This document shows positions 1-10,152 of a stretch of DNA of 64,000 bases, in pieces. Under the pieces are notes generated by a model. It was given only the letters and a program-made list of their open reading frames with translations, ran no database searches and was not told where the DNA came from. The translations under genes were made by a program, and so were the position numbers. Positions within the stretch are counted from its first letter, which is position 1; the number at the start of each line of letters is the position of its first letter. Source of the DNA: Oscillatoriales cyanobacterium (GTDB taxonomy: Bacteria > Cyanobacteriota > Cyanobacteriia > Cyanobacteriales > Laspinemataceae); contig JAABRM010000009.1 of NCBI GenBank assembly GCA_011390955.1, forward strand, positions 117,819 to 181,818. The letters are read 5' to 3'.

Positions 1-1551
1 GTGGATTATAATGTGTTTTTAGTCAAAGATCCGCAAACGAATAAATCCATTGGTTTTGCTACGGTAAGTCGGGATATTAGCCAACAAAAAGAGTTGGTTA
101 ATGTTTTGCAGCAATCTGAGCAAAAATTCCGGGACGTGGCCGCACGAGAAGCCCTGCAAAATCGGATTGGTAATCTGATTCGTCATTCCTTGGATATTCA
201 GACTATTGTGGAAAGCGTTATTCAGCAGATTAGTCAGTTTTTACAGATAGACCATTGCTTTTTTATGTGGCTAGTCCGTGATGACAAAGAAGTGACTTGG
301 GATGTGGTTAGTGAGGTAAAGAATACCTCTTTGCCAAGTCTAACATCTCGTGACTTTTTGCCCAGTCATCCTTTGACCAAGCAGCTTTTAAATTTAGAGG
401 TTTTTCGGGCGAATGATATCAGTCATTTAATTGCGTCCGGTCAGGAGCAAATCTCCGATTTGGGGTATCGTGCTTTATTGGCTTTGCCTTTTGAAACGCG
501 ATCGGGTAAAATTGGTGCGATCGGTTGCGGTCATTCTCATGGTTCAGAACATTGGCAGCAGGAAGATGTGGAAATGCTGCAATCCATTTGCTCTCAAGTG
601 GCGATCGCGATTAACCAAGCAGAACTATATAGTCAGTCCGTAGAGTCCGCTCGCATTGCTAATGCTAAATCCCAAGAGTTAGAAACGGCTTTACGCGAAT
701 TGAAGCAAACCCAAGCCAATTTGATTCAGGCGGAAAAAATGTCCTCTCTGGGACAAATGGTGGCCGGAGTTGCCCATGAAATCAACAACCCCATTGGCTT
801 TATTTATGGCAATCTGAAATATGCCCGTGATTATGCCAATGACCTGCTGCGAATTGTGCAACTCTATCGGGAAACTTATTCTAAACCTACGCCAAAAATC
901 GCTGAGGTTATTGAAGAGTTGGATTTAGATTTTTTGGTGGTGGATTTGCCCAAACTCCTGGATTCTATGAAGGTTGGGGCAGAGCGAATTCGCGAAATTG
1001 TCAAGTCTTTGCGGACTTTTTCCCGCTTAGACGAGTCAGATATGAAACGGGTTGATTTGCATGAAAATCTGGAAAGTACCTTGATGATTTTACAGCCTCG
1101 TTTGAAGAAGACGAGCGAACATCCGGCAATTAACCTGGTGAAAGATTATGGTGAACTGCCACTGATTGAATGTTATGCCGGTCAGTTAAATCAGGTTTTT
1201 ATGAATTTGCTGGCAAATGCGATCGATGCCCTAGAAGAACGGGATAAAACTCGCACAGAATCAGAAATTATTATTAATCCGAGTACGATTAATATTTCTA
1301 CGAAGATGCTAGAAAATAATTGGGTACAGATTCGGATCCAAGATAATGGGATTGGCATTAAACCGGATGCTTTATCGAAAATTTTCGATCCATTCTATAC
1401 CAGTAAACCCGTAGGCAAAGGTACTGGACTAGGTTTATCGATTAGCTATCAAATTATTGTTGATAAGCATCACGGCACTATGCGTTGTATTTCTGAATCG
1501 CAAAAAGGCACGGAGTTTATTGTGGAAATTCCCGGCAGTCAGAAAAATTAG
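1..1551 (+). CDS. PAS/GAF sensor histidine kinase, 5'-truncated
   Basis: This is the C-terminal part of a cytoplasmic sensor kinase that autophosphorylates on histidine and passes the phosphate to an unidentified response regulator. The first ~30 residues are the end of a PAS/PAC domain (GFATVSRDIS), so the real start lies before the window and the GTG at base 1 is probably internal. A GAF domain spans about residues 55-210, then a short coiled coil. The H-box VAGVAHEINNP has its phospho-acceptor His near residue 259. An HATPase domain follows, with N-box NLLANAID and G-boxes DNGIGI and GKGTGLGLSIS. It is a close paralogue of the kinase at 58664-61771 in the GAF-HisKA-HATPase region. The family is certain; the signal is unknown. 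Confidence 0.93.
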   Translation: MDYNVFLVKDPQTNKSIGFATVSRDISQQKELVNVLQQSEQKFRDVAAREALQNRIGNLIRHSLDIQTIVESVIQQISQFLQIDHCFFMWLVRDDKEVTWDVVSEVKNTSLPSLTSRDFLPSHPLTKQLLNLEVFRANDISHLIASGQEQISDLGYRALLALPFETRSGKIGAIGCGHSHGSEHWQQEDVEMLQSICSQVAIAINQAELYSQSVESARIANAKSQELETALRELKQTQANLIQAEKMSSLGQMVAGVAHEINNPIGFIYGNLKYARDYANDLLRIVQLYRETYSKPTPKIAEVIEELDLDFLVVDLPKLLDSMKVGAERIREIVKSLRTFSRLDESDMKRVDLHENLESTLMILQPRLKKTSEHPAINLVKDYGELPLIECYAGQLNQVFMNLLANAIDALEERDKTRTESEIIINPSTINISTKMLENNWVQIRIQDNGIGIKPDALSKIFDPFYTSKPVGKGTGLGLSISYQIIVDKHHGTMRCISESQKGTEFIVEIPGSQKN

Positions 1552-1557
1552 TATAAT

Positions 1558-1716
1558 TTGTTGATTGTTGGTGGTTGGTGGTTGTTTGTTGTTTGTTGTT
1601 CGTTGTTCGTTGTTCGTTGTTCGTGGGTAGGGATTCTTTTGTTTGTTGTTTGTCAACCATGAACAATCAACAATCAACAATCAACAATCAACAATCAACA
1701 ATCAACCATTAACAAT
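1558..1716. repeat. Composite heptamer array with conserved core
   Basis: A TTGTTGATTGTTGGTGG-type array on the left and a CAACAATC-type array on the right (last units strictly 7 bp, AACAATC) face each other as inverted arms. Between them lies a non-repetitive core at about 1624-1640 that reads CAAAAGAATCCCTACCCACG on the minus strand. The same core lies between similar arms at 8392-8409 and 13708-13725, so this is a mobile-looking composite repeat rather than a simple microsatellite. It starts a few bases after the kinase stop codon. Confidence 0.8.
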
Positions 1717-1736
1717 GCTTTTCTGGCATTTATCAA

Positions 1737-1997
1737 TTACCCACCACTGACCGGAGGAATTAAGACTATTTCATCTCCTTCTTTTAGTAAGGTGTCCGGT
1801 GATACGAATTCTAGGTTGATGCCAAACCGCGTAATTTGGCGTAAATGTTCTAGTTCGGGATGTTCGGAGAGGAGGCGATCGCGCACCGCAAAGACTGGGG
1901 TATTTGGCGGAAATTTTAGCACCAGTTCGGCAAGTCCTAATGCTTCTTGGTATCCCGCAAACAGTTTAACGGTGACGGTAATTTCTGAGTTAGACAT
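1737..1997 (-). CDS. moaD: MoaD/ThiS-family sulfur-carrier protein
   Basis: A protein of 86 residues with a beta-grasp (ubiquitin-like) pattern ending in the diagnostic Gly-Gly (PPVSGG). In the family that C-terminus is adenylated and thiocarboxylated to carry sulfur; MoaD does this for the MPT synthase step of molybdopterin synthesis. The conserved stretch GDEIVLIPPVSGG is MoaD-like. No moaE, moeB or thiamine gene is adjacent, so a role in another sulfur-transfer pathway, such as the MoaD-like carriers found beside threonine synthase in some bacteria, cannot be excluded. The gene stands alone between repeats. Confidence 0.72.
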   Translation of the reverse strand: MSNSEITVTVKLFAGYQEALGLAELVLKFPPNTPVFAVRDRLLSEHPELEHLRQITRFGINLEFVSPDTLLKEGDEIVLIPPVSGG

Positions 1998-2087
1998 TAT
2001 GAGAATTTTTATAGGAAATTGTAGCAGATGGACAGCGGACGGGGCAAGGGATATGGCACCGCATATAGACTCATAATACTCGGATTT

Positions 2088-2278
2088 GGTGTGTTAGGCT
2101 GGCAAGTAATTTGAGAACAAACAATTAACCTTTATTCCAGCCGTAACGCACCACAACAGCTTGGCAACGGATAGAGGCGATCGCTATTTCCAATTAAAAT
2201 AGGCAGTCAGTAGGGTGTGTTAGGCTGGCAAGTAACTTGAGAAAAAACAATTAACCTTTATTCCAGCCGTAACGCACC
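2088..2278. repeat. Two copies of a 65-bp hairpin element
   Basis: Copies at 2088-2152 and 2214-2278 (126 bp apart) share almost the same sequence. Each begins GGTGTGTTAGGCTGG and ends CCAGCCGTAACGCACC, which are imperfect inverted repeats. The same terminal motif (GTAACGCACC or its complement) recurs at 16611-16702 and near 62060-62085, so this is a dispersed palindromic family. The rest of 1998-2376 holds only related repeat fragments and HIP1 sites; no gene is seen. Confidence 0.75.
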
Positions 2279-2376
2279 ACAACAGCTTGGCAACGGATAT
2301 AAATAGGCAGCGGATAGGGCGATCGCTTTTTCCCATTAAAATAGGCAACGGATGGGGCGATCGCAATATTAATAAA

Positions 2377-2601
2377 TTAAGCAAAACTGGCAACTTCCAC
2401 CTGACGCAACTGTATCCCCTGACGATTCTGTTTAATCTGTTCAATTTCATGTAAGGTTTCTGCCGTTAAATAACTTCCACCGCAATGAGGACAACTGACA
2501 ACTGGGATATTTTCGACAATCAACAGATCCTTTCCTTTGCCATAGGTTCGAGTCACTTGCCGCATTCTGACTCCTTCTTCTCCACATAGATCGCAACGCA
2601 T
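2377..2601 (-). CDS. YgiT-type zinc-finger antitoxin
   Basis: A protein of 74 residues with an N-terminal CDLC and a second CPHC pair near residue 38, giving the four-Cys zinc site of the MqsA/YgiT N-terminal domain. The C-terminal half is helical (TAETLHEIEQIKQNRQGIQLRQ) and lacks a complete Xre-type DNA-binding domain, as is usual for short YgiT-type antitoxins. It starts 19 bp after the stop of the DUF4258 gene on the same strand, the usual toxin-first order for this pair. By family analogy it should neutralise that toxin and take part in autoregulation. Confidence 0.82.
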   Translation of the reverse strand: MRCDLCGEEGVRMRQVTRTYGKGKDLLIVENIPVVSCPHCGGSYLTAETLHEIEQIKQNRQGIQLRQVEVASFA

Positions 2602-2620
2602 ATAGAAAAACCTCGCTATT

Positions 2621-2902
2621 TTAGGGAATATATACAGTAATAATAACCACTTTGCCAGTCGGACTTAGTTTAACAATGACCTCCACTTCTCCACCATCAA
2701 TGGTTGTGCCTCTAATTCGATATTTGGATTCGGCTGTCACTCGATCTGACTGACGTTCTAAGATTTCCCCTGTGAGAATGCCCGATTCAATATCTAAAAT
2801 ACTTAAGTCGTCATCGGCCATTTCTTCTTCGGCATGAATTGTCATTACATATTGTTGCGTCTGAATTCGCTCTCGGATCTCTCGTAATATTTTGTCAAAC
2901 AC
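2621..2902 (-). CDS. DUF4258 putative toxin
   Basis: A protein of 93 residues. The segment YVMTIHAEEEMADDDLSILDIESGI followed by beta strands (YRIRGTTIDGGEVEVIVKL) is typical of DUF4258, a RelE/ParE-fold family usually paired with a YgiT-type zinc-finger protein. It probably acts on mRNA at the ribosome, but no member-specific function can be read from the sequence. It is the first gene of a two-gene minus-strand unit with the zinc-finger antitoxin. Confidence 0.8.
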   Translation of the reverse strand: MFDKILREIRERIQTQQYVMTIHAEEEMADDDLSILDIESGILTGEILERQSDRVTAESKYRIRGTTIDGGEVEVIVKLSPTGKVVIITVYIP

Positions 2903-3060
2903 AATGGTTGTTTTAAATTAATCGTTAGCTTGTAAAATTTTATGCTTAAATTGCCCATTCATTATCTATGAGTTACTATCCGTTGCCGGTCATTATCTGT
3001 TGCCCACCACGATCTGGCGATCGCTTTTTTTCAGACATTGGCAGCGGATGGGGCGATCGC

Positions 3061-3248
3061 GATCTTCGTGAGAAACCGGGTTTCTTGAGTAAACCTCGGT
3101 GATCAAGCCAGCATCTTGCGAGAAACCCGGTTTCTTGTCCCAACGGATAGAGGCGATCTTCGTGAGAAACCGGGTTTCTTGAGTAAACCTCGGTGATCAA
3201 GCCAGCATATTGCGAGAAACCCGGTTTCTTGTCCCAACGGATAGAGGC
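3061..3248. repeat. Two direct 94-bp copies of an AAACCGGGTTT element
   Basis: Two almost identical 94-bp units start at 3061 and 3155. Each contains two inverted arms, AGAAACCGGGTTTCTTG and AGAAACCCGGTTTCTTG, separated by a spacer with GTAAACCTCGGTGATCAAG, and ends in a HIP1-rich stretch. A third copy is at 4045-4138. Single arms of the family appear at 7590-7618, 8338-8350, about 14945-15030 and 31810-31905. Open frames through this block encode only translated repeat and were not called genes. Confidence 0.88.
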
Positions 3249-3353
3249 GATCGCTATTTGCTTGGCGATCGAGGAATATGGGTAAATCACAATTATGCTA
3301 AAATAGCTAAAATAGAACAATGTTTGAATTTTTCACATATACAATATACGAAT

Positions 3354-3569
3354 ATGTACCAAATCATCCAAGCCACTTGTCAAGATGGTCGTTTAATTTT
3401 AAATGGACAATTAAATCCTCAACTAGAAGGGAAAAACGTTCAAGTCATTTTGGTTGAAAGCGAAACCACTCATCAGCAAAAAGAAAAATTTTTCAGTTTT
3501 GTGGATAGGCACTGCTTTGATTTGCCAGATGACTATCAATTTAACCGAGAGGAGCTTTATCGTGACTAA
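3354..3569 (+). CDS. Putative antitoxin of a PIN-toxin pair
   Basis: A protein of 71 residues (MYQIIQATCQDGRLIL onward). The first half looks like a short beta-rich AbrB/SpoVT-type DNA-binding segment (DGRLILNGQLNPQLEGKNVQVIL). The C-terminal half (DRHCFDLPDDYQFNREELY) resembles a toxin-binding tail. The ATG at 3354 is chosen because frame upstream of it is only translated palindromic repeat. It overlaps the downstream PIN gene by 8 nt, which points to translational coupling. Assignment rests on size, position and pattern, so the antitoxin role is an inference. Confidence 0.72.
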   Translation: MYQIIQATCQDGRLILNGQLNPQLEGKNVQVILVESETTHQQKEKFFSFVDRHCFDLPDDYQFNREELYRD

Positions 3570-3975
3570 AGTAATGATAGACACGAACCTTTGGGTTTAT
3601 CTTTATGCCAAAAATCCTGATAATAAGTATAGAAAAGTTAGAGAACTGATTGACAATCACTTTGACTCAATTATAATCAGCACCCAAATTTTAGGTGAGT
3701 TATACAATGTTCTCACTAAAAAGAAACTGATCGACCAGGAAGCAGCGAAACAGATTATCCTAGAAAATTCCCTGAATTTTCAGGTGGTCGAAATTGACTT
3801 AATCAAAGTGGTGACGGCTTTAGATATCAATTCCAAATATGGATATTCTTATTGGGATAGTTTAGTAATCGCCACGGCATTGAATTATGATTGTAGTATT
3901 ATATATTCAGAAGATATGCAGCATAACCAGTTTATCGAAAATAAAACACGAATTGTAAATCCCTTATTGCTTTAA
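3562..3975 (+). CDS. PIN-domain toxin (VapC-like RNase)
   Basis: A protein of 137 residues starting at a GTG with a well-placed GGAG 7 nt upstream; the ATG at 3574 is the alternative. The PIN pattern is clear: MIDTNLWVYLY (first Asp), TQILGELYNVL (Glu), YSYWDSLVIATAL (third acidic site) and IIYSEDMQHNQ (fourth). These acidic residues bind Mg2+ in the RNase active site of VapC-type toxins. It overlaps the upstream antitoxin gene by 8 nt and is presumably silenced by it. Confidence 0.88.
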   Translation: MTKVMIDTNLWVYLYAKNPDNKYRKVRELIDNHFDSIIISTQILGELYNVLTKKKLIDQEAAKQIILENSLNFQVVEIDLIKVVTALDINSKYGYSYWDSLVIATALNYDCSIIYSEDMQHNQFIENKTRIVNPLLL

Positions 3976-4044
3976 TATTTAAATGGTTGGTGGGCAGGGG
4001 TTCTTTACTGCGATCGCCATTTACTCTCAAGCAACCTGCCCAAG

Positions 4045-4138
4045 GTGAGAAACCGGGTTTCTTGAGTAAACCTCGGTCATCAAGCCAGCATATTGCTAGA
4101 AACCCGGTTTCTTGTCCCAACGAATAGAGGCGATCGCT
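4045..4138. repeat. Third copy of the 94-bp palindromic element
   Basis: Nearly identical to the units at 3061 and 3155, starting with GTGAGAAACCGGG and ending in a HIP1 site. It separates the PIN gene from the DUF29 gene, so the three copies bracket the PIN toxin-antitoxin module. Confidence 0.85.
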
Positions 4139-4143
4139 CTCAT

Positions 4144-4590
4144 TTAAGGAAGCCAATCTCGATCGATTAACTGTTCCAGGGTGTAAGGACAATCTTCAGG
4201 AAAGCTAACCATCATGCCGGTCTTTTTCCTAACATACTTTAACGCTTTTTGATAAACTTTTGACTGGTTTTCCTCTAAATGATTACGCAAATTTTGGGTT
4301 AAATATTCGTTAATTTGAGTTCTAAAACTGATAATTTCCGCTTGCCAATGATTAGCATTATACTCATATTCTGCTTGCCAATACTGCAAAAGGAGTAAAT
4401 GCCGAATAATTTGTTCAAGGAAACTTTCAACAGTTAATCTATCTCGACGCCCCACAGATTCTAATTCCTCAATTAAATGCTCTAAATCGAGAGATTCTAG
4501 GTTTTTTGCCTTCAACAGTTTAAGGGTTTGCTCTAACCATTGCTCATTATCCGTCTCATAAAGAGAACTCAATTCGCTGATTTTAATCAT
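4144..4590 (-). CDS. DUF29 family protein
   Basis: A protein of 148 residues with the DUF29 pattern: YETDNEQWLEQTLKLLK at the start, LDLEHLIEELESVGRRD in the middle, then LLLLQYWQAEY and a helical C-terminus ending YTLEQLIDRDWLP. DUF29 proteins are all-helical, common in cyanobacteria, often in many copies near toxin-antitoxin genes, and have no established function. It stands alone and opposite to the preceding PIN pair. Family assignment is confident; no role is claimed. Confidence 0.87.
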   Translation of the reverse strand: MIKISELSSLYETDNEQWLEQTLKLLKAKNLESLDLEHLIEELESVGRRDRLTVESFLEQIIRHLLLLQYWQAEYEYNANHWQAEIISFRTQINEYLTQNLRNHLEENQSKVYQKALKYVRKKTGMMVSFPEDCPYTLEQLIDRDWLP

Positions 4591-4698
4591 TGCCTGATTC
4601 CAATTACTGACTCGTTATGCAGTGATAACATGGTTATCGGTGATATATTTTATCAAAATTTCTCATGCCAACCGTCATCCGCTGCCCATCCCTTCAAT

Positions 4699-4983
4699 GG
4701 CATAAGGGCAAAGCATTCGGATCGTAAGTTGCTGATTTATCCCATAAATTGTCTGTCCGAATGCTTTGCCCCTACGAAAATACATCCTAATCCGTGGCAT
4801 GAGGGCGAAGCATTCGGATCGTAAGTTGCTGATTTATCCCATAGATTGTCTGTCCGAATGCTTCGCCCCTACGAAAATACATCCTAATCCGTGGCATGAG
4901 GGCGAAGCATTCGGATCGTAAGTTGCTGATTTATCCCATAGATTGTCTGTCCGAATGCTTTGCCCCTACGAAAATACATCCTA
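4699..4983. repeat. Three tandem 97-bp hairpin repeats
   Basis: Units start at 4699, 4796 and 4893, an exact 97-bp period. Each unit is itself an inverted repeat: GGGCGAAGCATTCGGATCG on the left and a TCCGAATGCTTCGCCCC arm on the right, around a spacer GTAAGTTGCTGATTTATCCC. Copies differ at few positions (A/G in GGGCRAAGC). They end 82 bp before pheT. No gene is seen in 4591-5064. Confidence 0.9.
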
Positions 4984-5064
4984 TCCGCTGCCTACCCTAT
5001 CCGCTGCCACCCCCTGCCTCCTGTAAAATAATTCAGGCTAATGAAAATATAGGCTATCTGAATT

Positions 5065-8621
<3,557 letters not shown>

Positions 8622-8833
8622 GGCGATCGCATATCGTCGCACCTTTAATATTTTCCCAGGTTTAGGATACAGAGGACACAGCAATGCGGTGTCCCTACGA
8701 GGGGTTTGGGGTTTTTTTTGGGGGGAATGCGATCGCCAGCCATCAAAAAAAATAAAATATCGCTGCTTTGAATATCTCGCCATCTCCAGTTAAGGTATAA
8801 TACATAATAAATAGCCATAAATCTCAATTGTCT

Positions 8834-9067
8834 ATGTCTACTTACAATGAAATACTCGATCGCGCTCAAAGTTTAACGCCTGATGAGCAAAAACGTCTAT
8901 TAGAAGACTTAGCAAGTCTGGTTCGTCAGCAGGTGACAACCGAAGGGGAAAAGAGTAGCCAACAATTACCTAGGAAAAATTTAGGTAAATGGCGTGGTTT
9001 TTTGCCTAAGCGGGTGGATGCACTAGAATTTCAATTACAACTAAGACAAGAGTGGGATGAGTCATAA
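8834..9067 (+). CDS. Antitoxin of the second PIN-toxin pair
   Basis: A protein of 77 residues beginning MSTYNEILDRAQSLTPDEQKRLLEDL, the N-terminal pattern of many cyanobacterial antitoxins paired with PIN or RelE toxins. It ends with a basic/acidic tail that probably wraps the toxin. The ATG at 8834 is preferred to the TTG two codons upstream. Its last 11 nt overlap the PIN gene, so the pair is one transcription unit with coupled translation. Confidence 0.78.
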   Translation: MSTYNEILDRAQSLTPDEQKRLLEDLASLVRQQVTTEGEKSSQQLPRKNLGKWRGFLPKRVDALEFQLQLRQEWDES

Positions 9068-9443
9068 ATATCTTCTGGATACAAATATTCTCATTTACTA
9101 TTTCAATGATGAACCGGAAGTTCAGTCGATATTTGATGAAATCGATGCGGGAGATGCAGAAGCATTTTACTGTCCGATTAGTTGGGTAGAGTTACTTTGT
9201 TACCCAGAATTGACAGAAGAACAAGCCAATGAAATGCGAGAATTTTTGAGGCTGCTGAACTGCGTATCATTGACCGAATCAGTTTTAGATCGTGCCGCCC
9301 AAATTCGCCGAGATTATCGATTAAAACTAGCTGATGGTGTAATTGCAGCTTGTGCCTTAGTGGGGGGATGTGTTTTGATAACTCGCAATACTGATGATTT
9401 TAAGCGAGTTGATGGGTTAAGTATATTGAATCCGTTTAATTAG
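9057..9443 (+). CDS. PIN-domain toxin (VapC-like RNase)
   Basis: A protein of 128 residues with MSHKYLLDTNILIYYF (first Asp), SWVELLCYPEL (Glu), YRLKLADGVIAACAL (third acidic Asp) and LITRNTDDFKRV (fourth). All four acidic positions of the Mg2+-dependent PIN nuclease are visible. It follows and overlaps its antitoxin by 11 nt. It is a different subfamily from the PIN protein at 3562-3975. Confidence 0.9.
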   Translation: MSHKYLLDTNILIYYFNDEPEVQSIFDEIDAGDAEAFYCPISWVELLCYPELTEEQANEMREFLRLLNCVSLTESVLDRAAQIRRDYRLKLADGVIAACALVGGCVLITRNTDDFKRVDGLSILNPFN

Positions 9444-9645
9444 ATTGGGCAAGTTGTTCAATGGTTTTTTTGGCGGGGGCGTTAAGCGCCATTCCGCTTC
9501 GATCGGATTCCGAAGCTTGCCCCCGCGAGGTAGTGGGGAATCGCATATCATCGCCTTTTTAATATTTTCCCAAGTTTAAGCTAAAATAGAATATGCAAGA
9601 GGCTTGTGCAATTCAAAACAAATGATTCCGATATAGGAGGTTCCC
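9444..9645. other. Intergenic region with palindrome and partial upstream duplication
   Basis: A GGCGGGGGC / GCCCCCGC inverted repeat lies at about 9472-9526. The stretch 9537-9582 (ATCGCATATCATCGC, TTTAATATTTTCCCAAG) closely resembles 8622-8665 before the previous antitoxin gene, suggesting a duplicated leader. No gene is seen here. Confidence 0.5.
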
Positions 9646-9876
9646 ATGCCCAACAAATCATTGTATCAAATTACCCTTGACAACGAAGACATTATTGTTA
9701 AGATAGATCGGAATTTAATCAGTCAAGAGCGAATGACAAAATTCTTGGATTATCTGGAACTAGAAATCATCAGAAAGCGCAGCCAGTTAAGTGAAACAGA
9801 CGCGGAAAATCTGGCCGATCAAATTAATCGTGAGATTTGGTCTAATATTCAAGATAAGTTTATGATTGGAGAGTAA
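9646..9876 (+). CDS. Small hypothetical protein, possibly an orphan antitoxin
   Basis: A protein of 76 residues with a strong ribosome-binding site (ATAGGAGG, 6 nt before the ATG). It is predicted mostly helical and acidic at the C-terminus (SETDAENLADQINREIW). I do not recognise a family. Its length and place among toxin-antitoxin modules suggest a regulator or antitoxin, but there is no partner gene downstream. Confidence 0.62.
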   Translation: MPNKSLYQITLDNEDIIVKIDRNLISQERMTKFLDYLELEIIRKRSQLSETDAENLADQINREIWSNIQDKFMIGE

Positions 9877-9984
9877 CCTTGTCTGTTCAATAATCAGTTA
9901 AAGAAAAGGATTCGATCGATTTTTTGAACCGAAACTGTTCTAAAAATAAGAATCAGATCATTTTGATTCTTAGGGGTAGGCTAA

Positions 9985-10003
9985 GACACAGCAATGCTGT
10001 GTC
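9985..10003. repeat. GTAGGGACAC-type palindrome
   Basis: GACACAGCAATGCTGTGTC followed by CCTACGG is an intergenic relative of the 30-bp palindrome inserted in pheT. Confidence 0.7.
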
Positions 10004-10037
10004 CCTACGGGTTTTTGTGGAAAAAAAGCGATCGCGC

Positions 10038-10152
10038 AAACAACAATCAACAATCAACAATCAACAATCAACAATCAACAATCAACAATCAACAATCAAC
10101 AACCAACAACCAACAACCAACAACAATCAACAAACAACAAACAACAATCACT
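10038..10152. repeat. CAACAAT heptamer array
   Basis: About eight 7-bp AACAATC units, then AACAACC and AACAAAC variants, run up to and slightly into the 3' end of pbpC. This is a single-orientation array without the AAAGAATCCC core. Confidence 0.85.

Noticed and set aside
2976..3320. Open frame of 114 codons on the minus strand across the 94-bp repeats
   Set aside because: It is a translation of the palindromic repeat units, with no ribosome-binding site and no protein pattern.
10038..10152. CRISPR array
   Set aside because: Repeats are 7 bp and contiguous with no unique spacers and no cas genes; the same applies to the other heptamer arrays.
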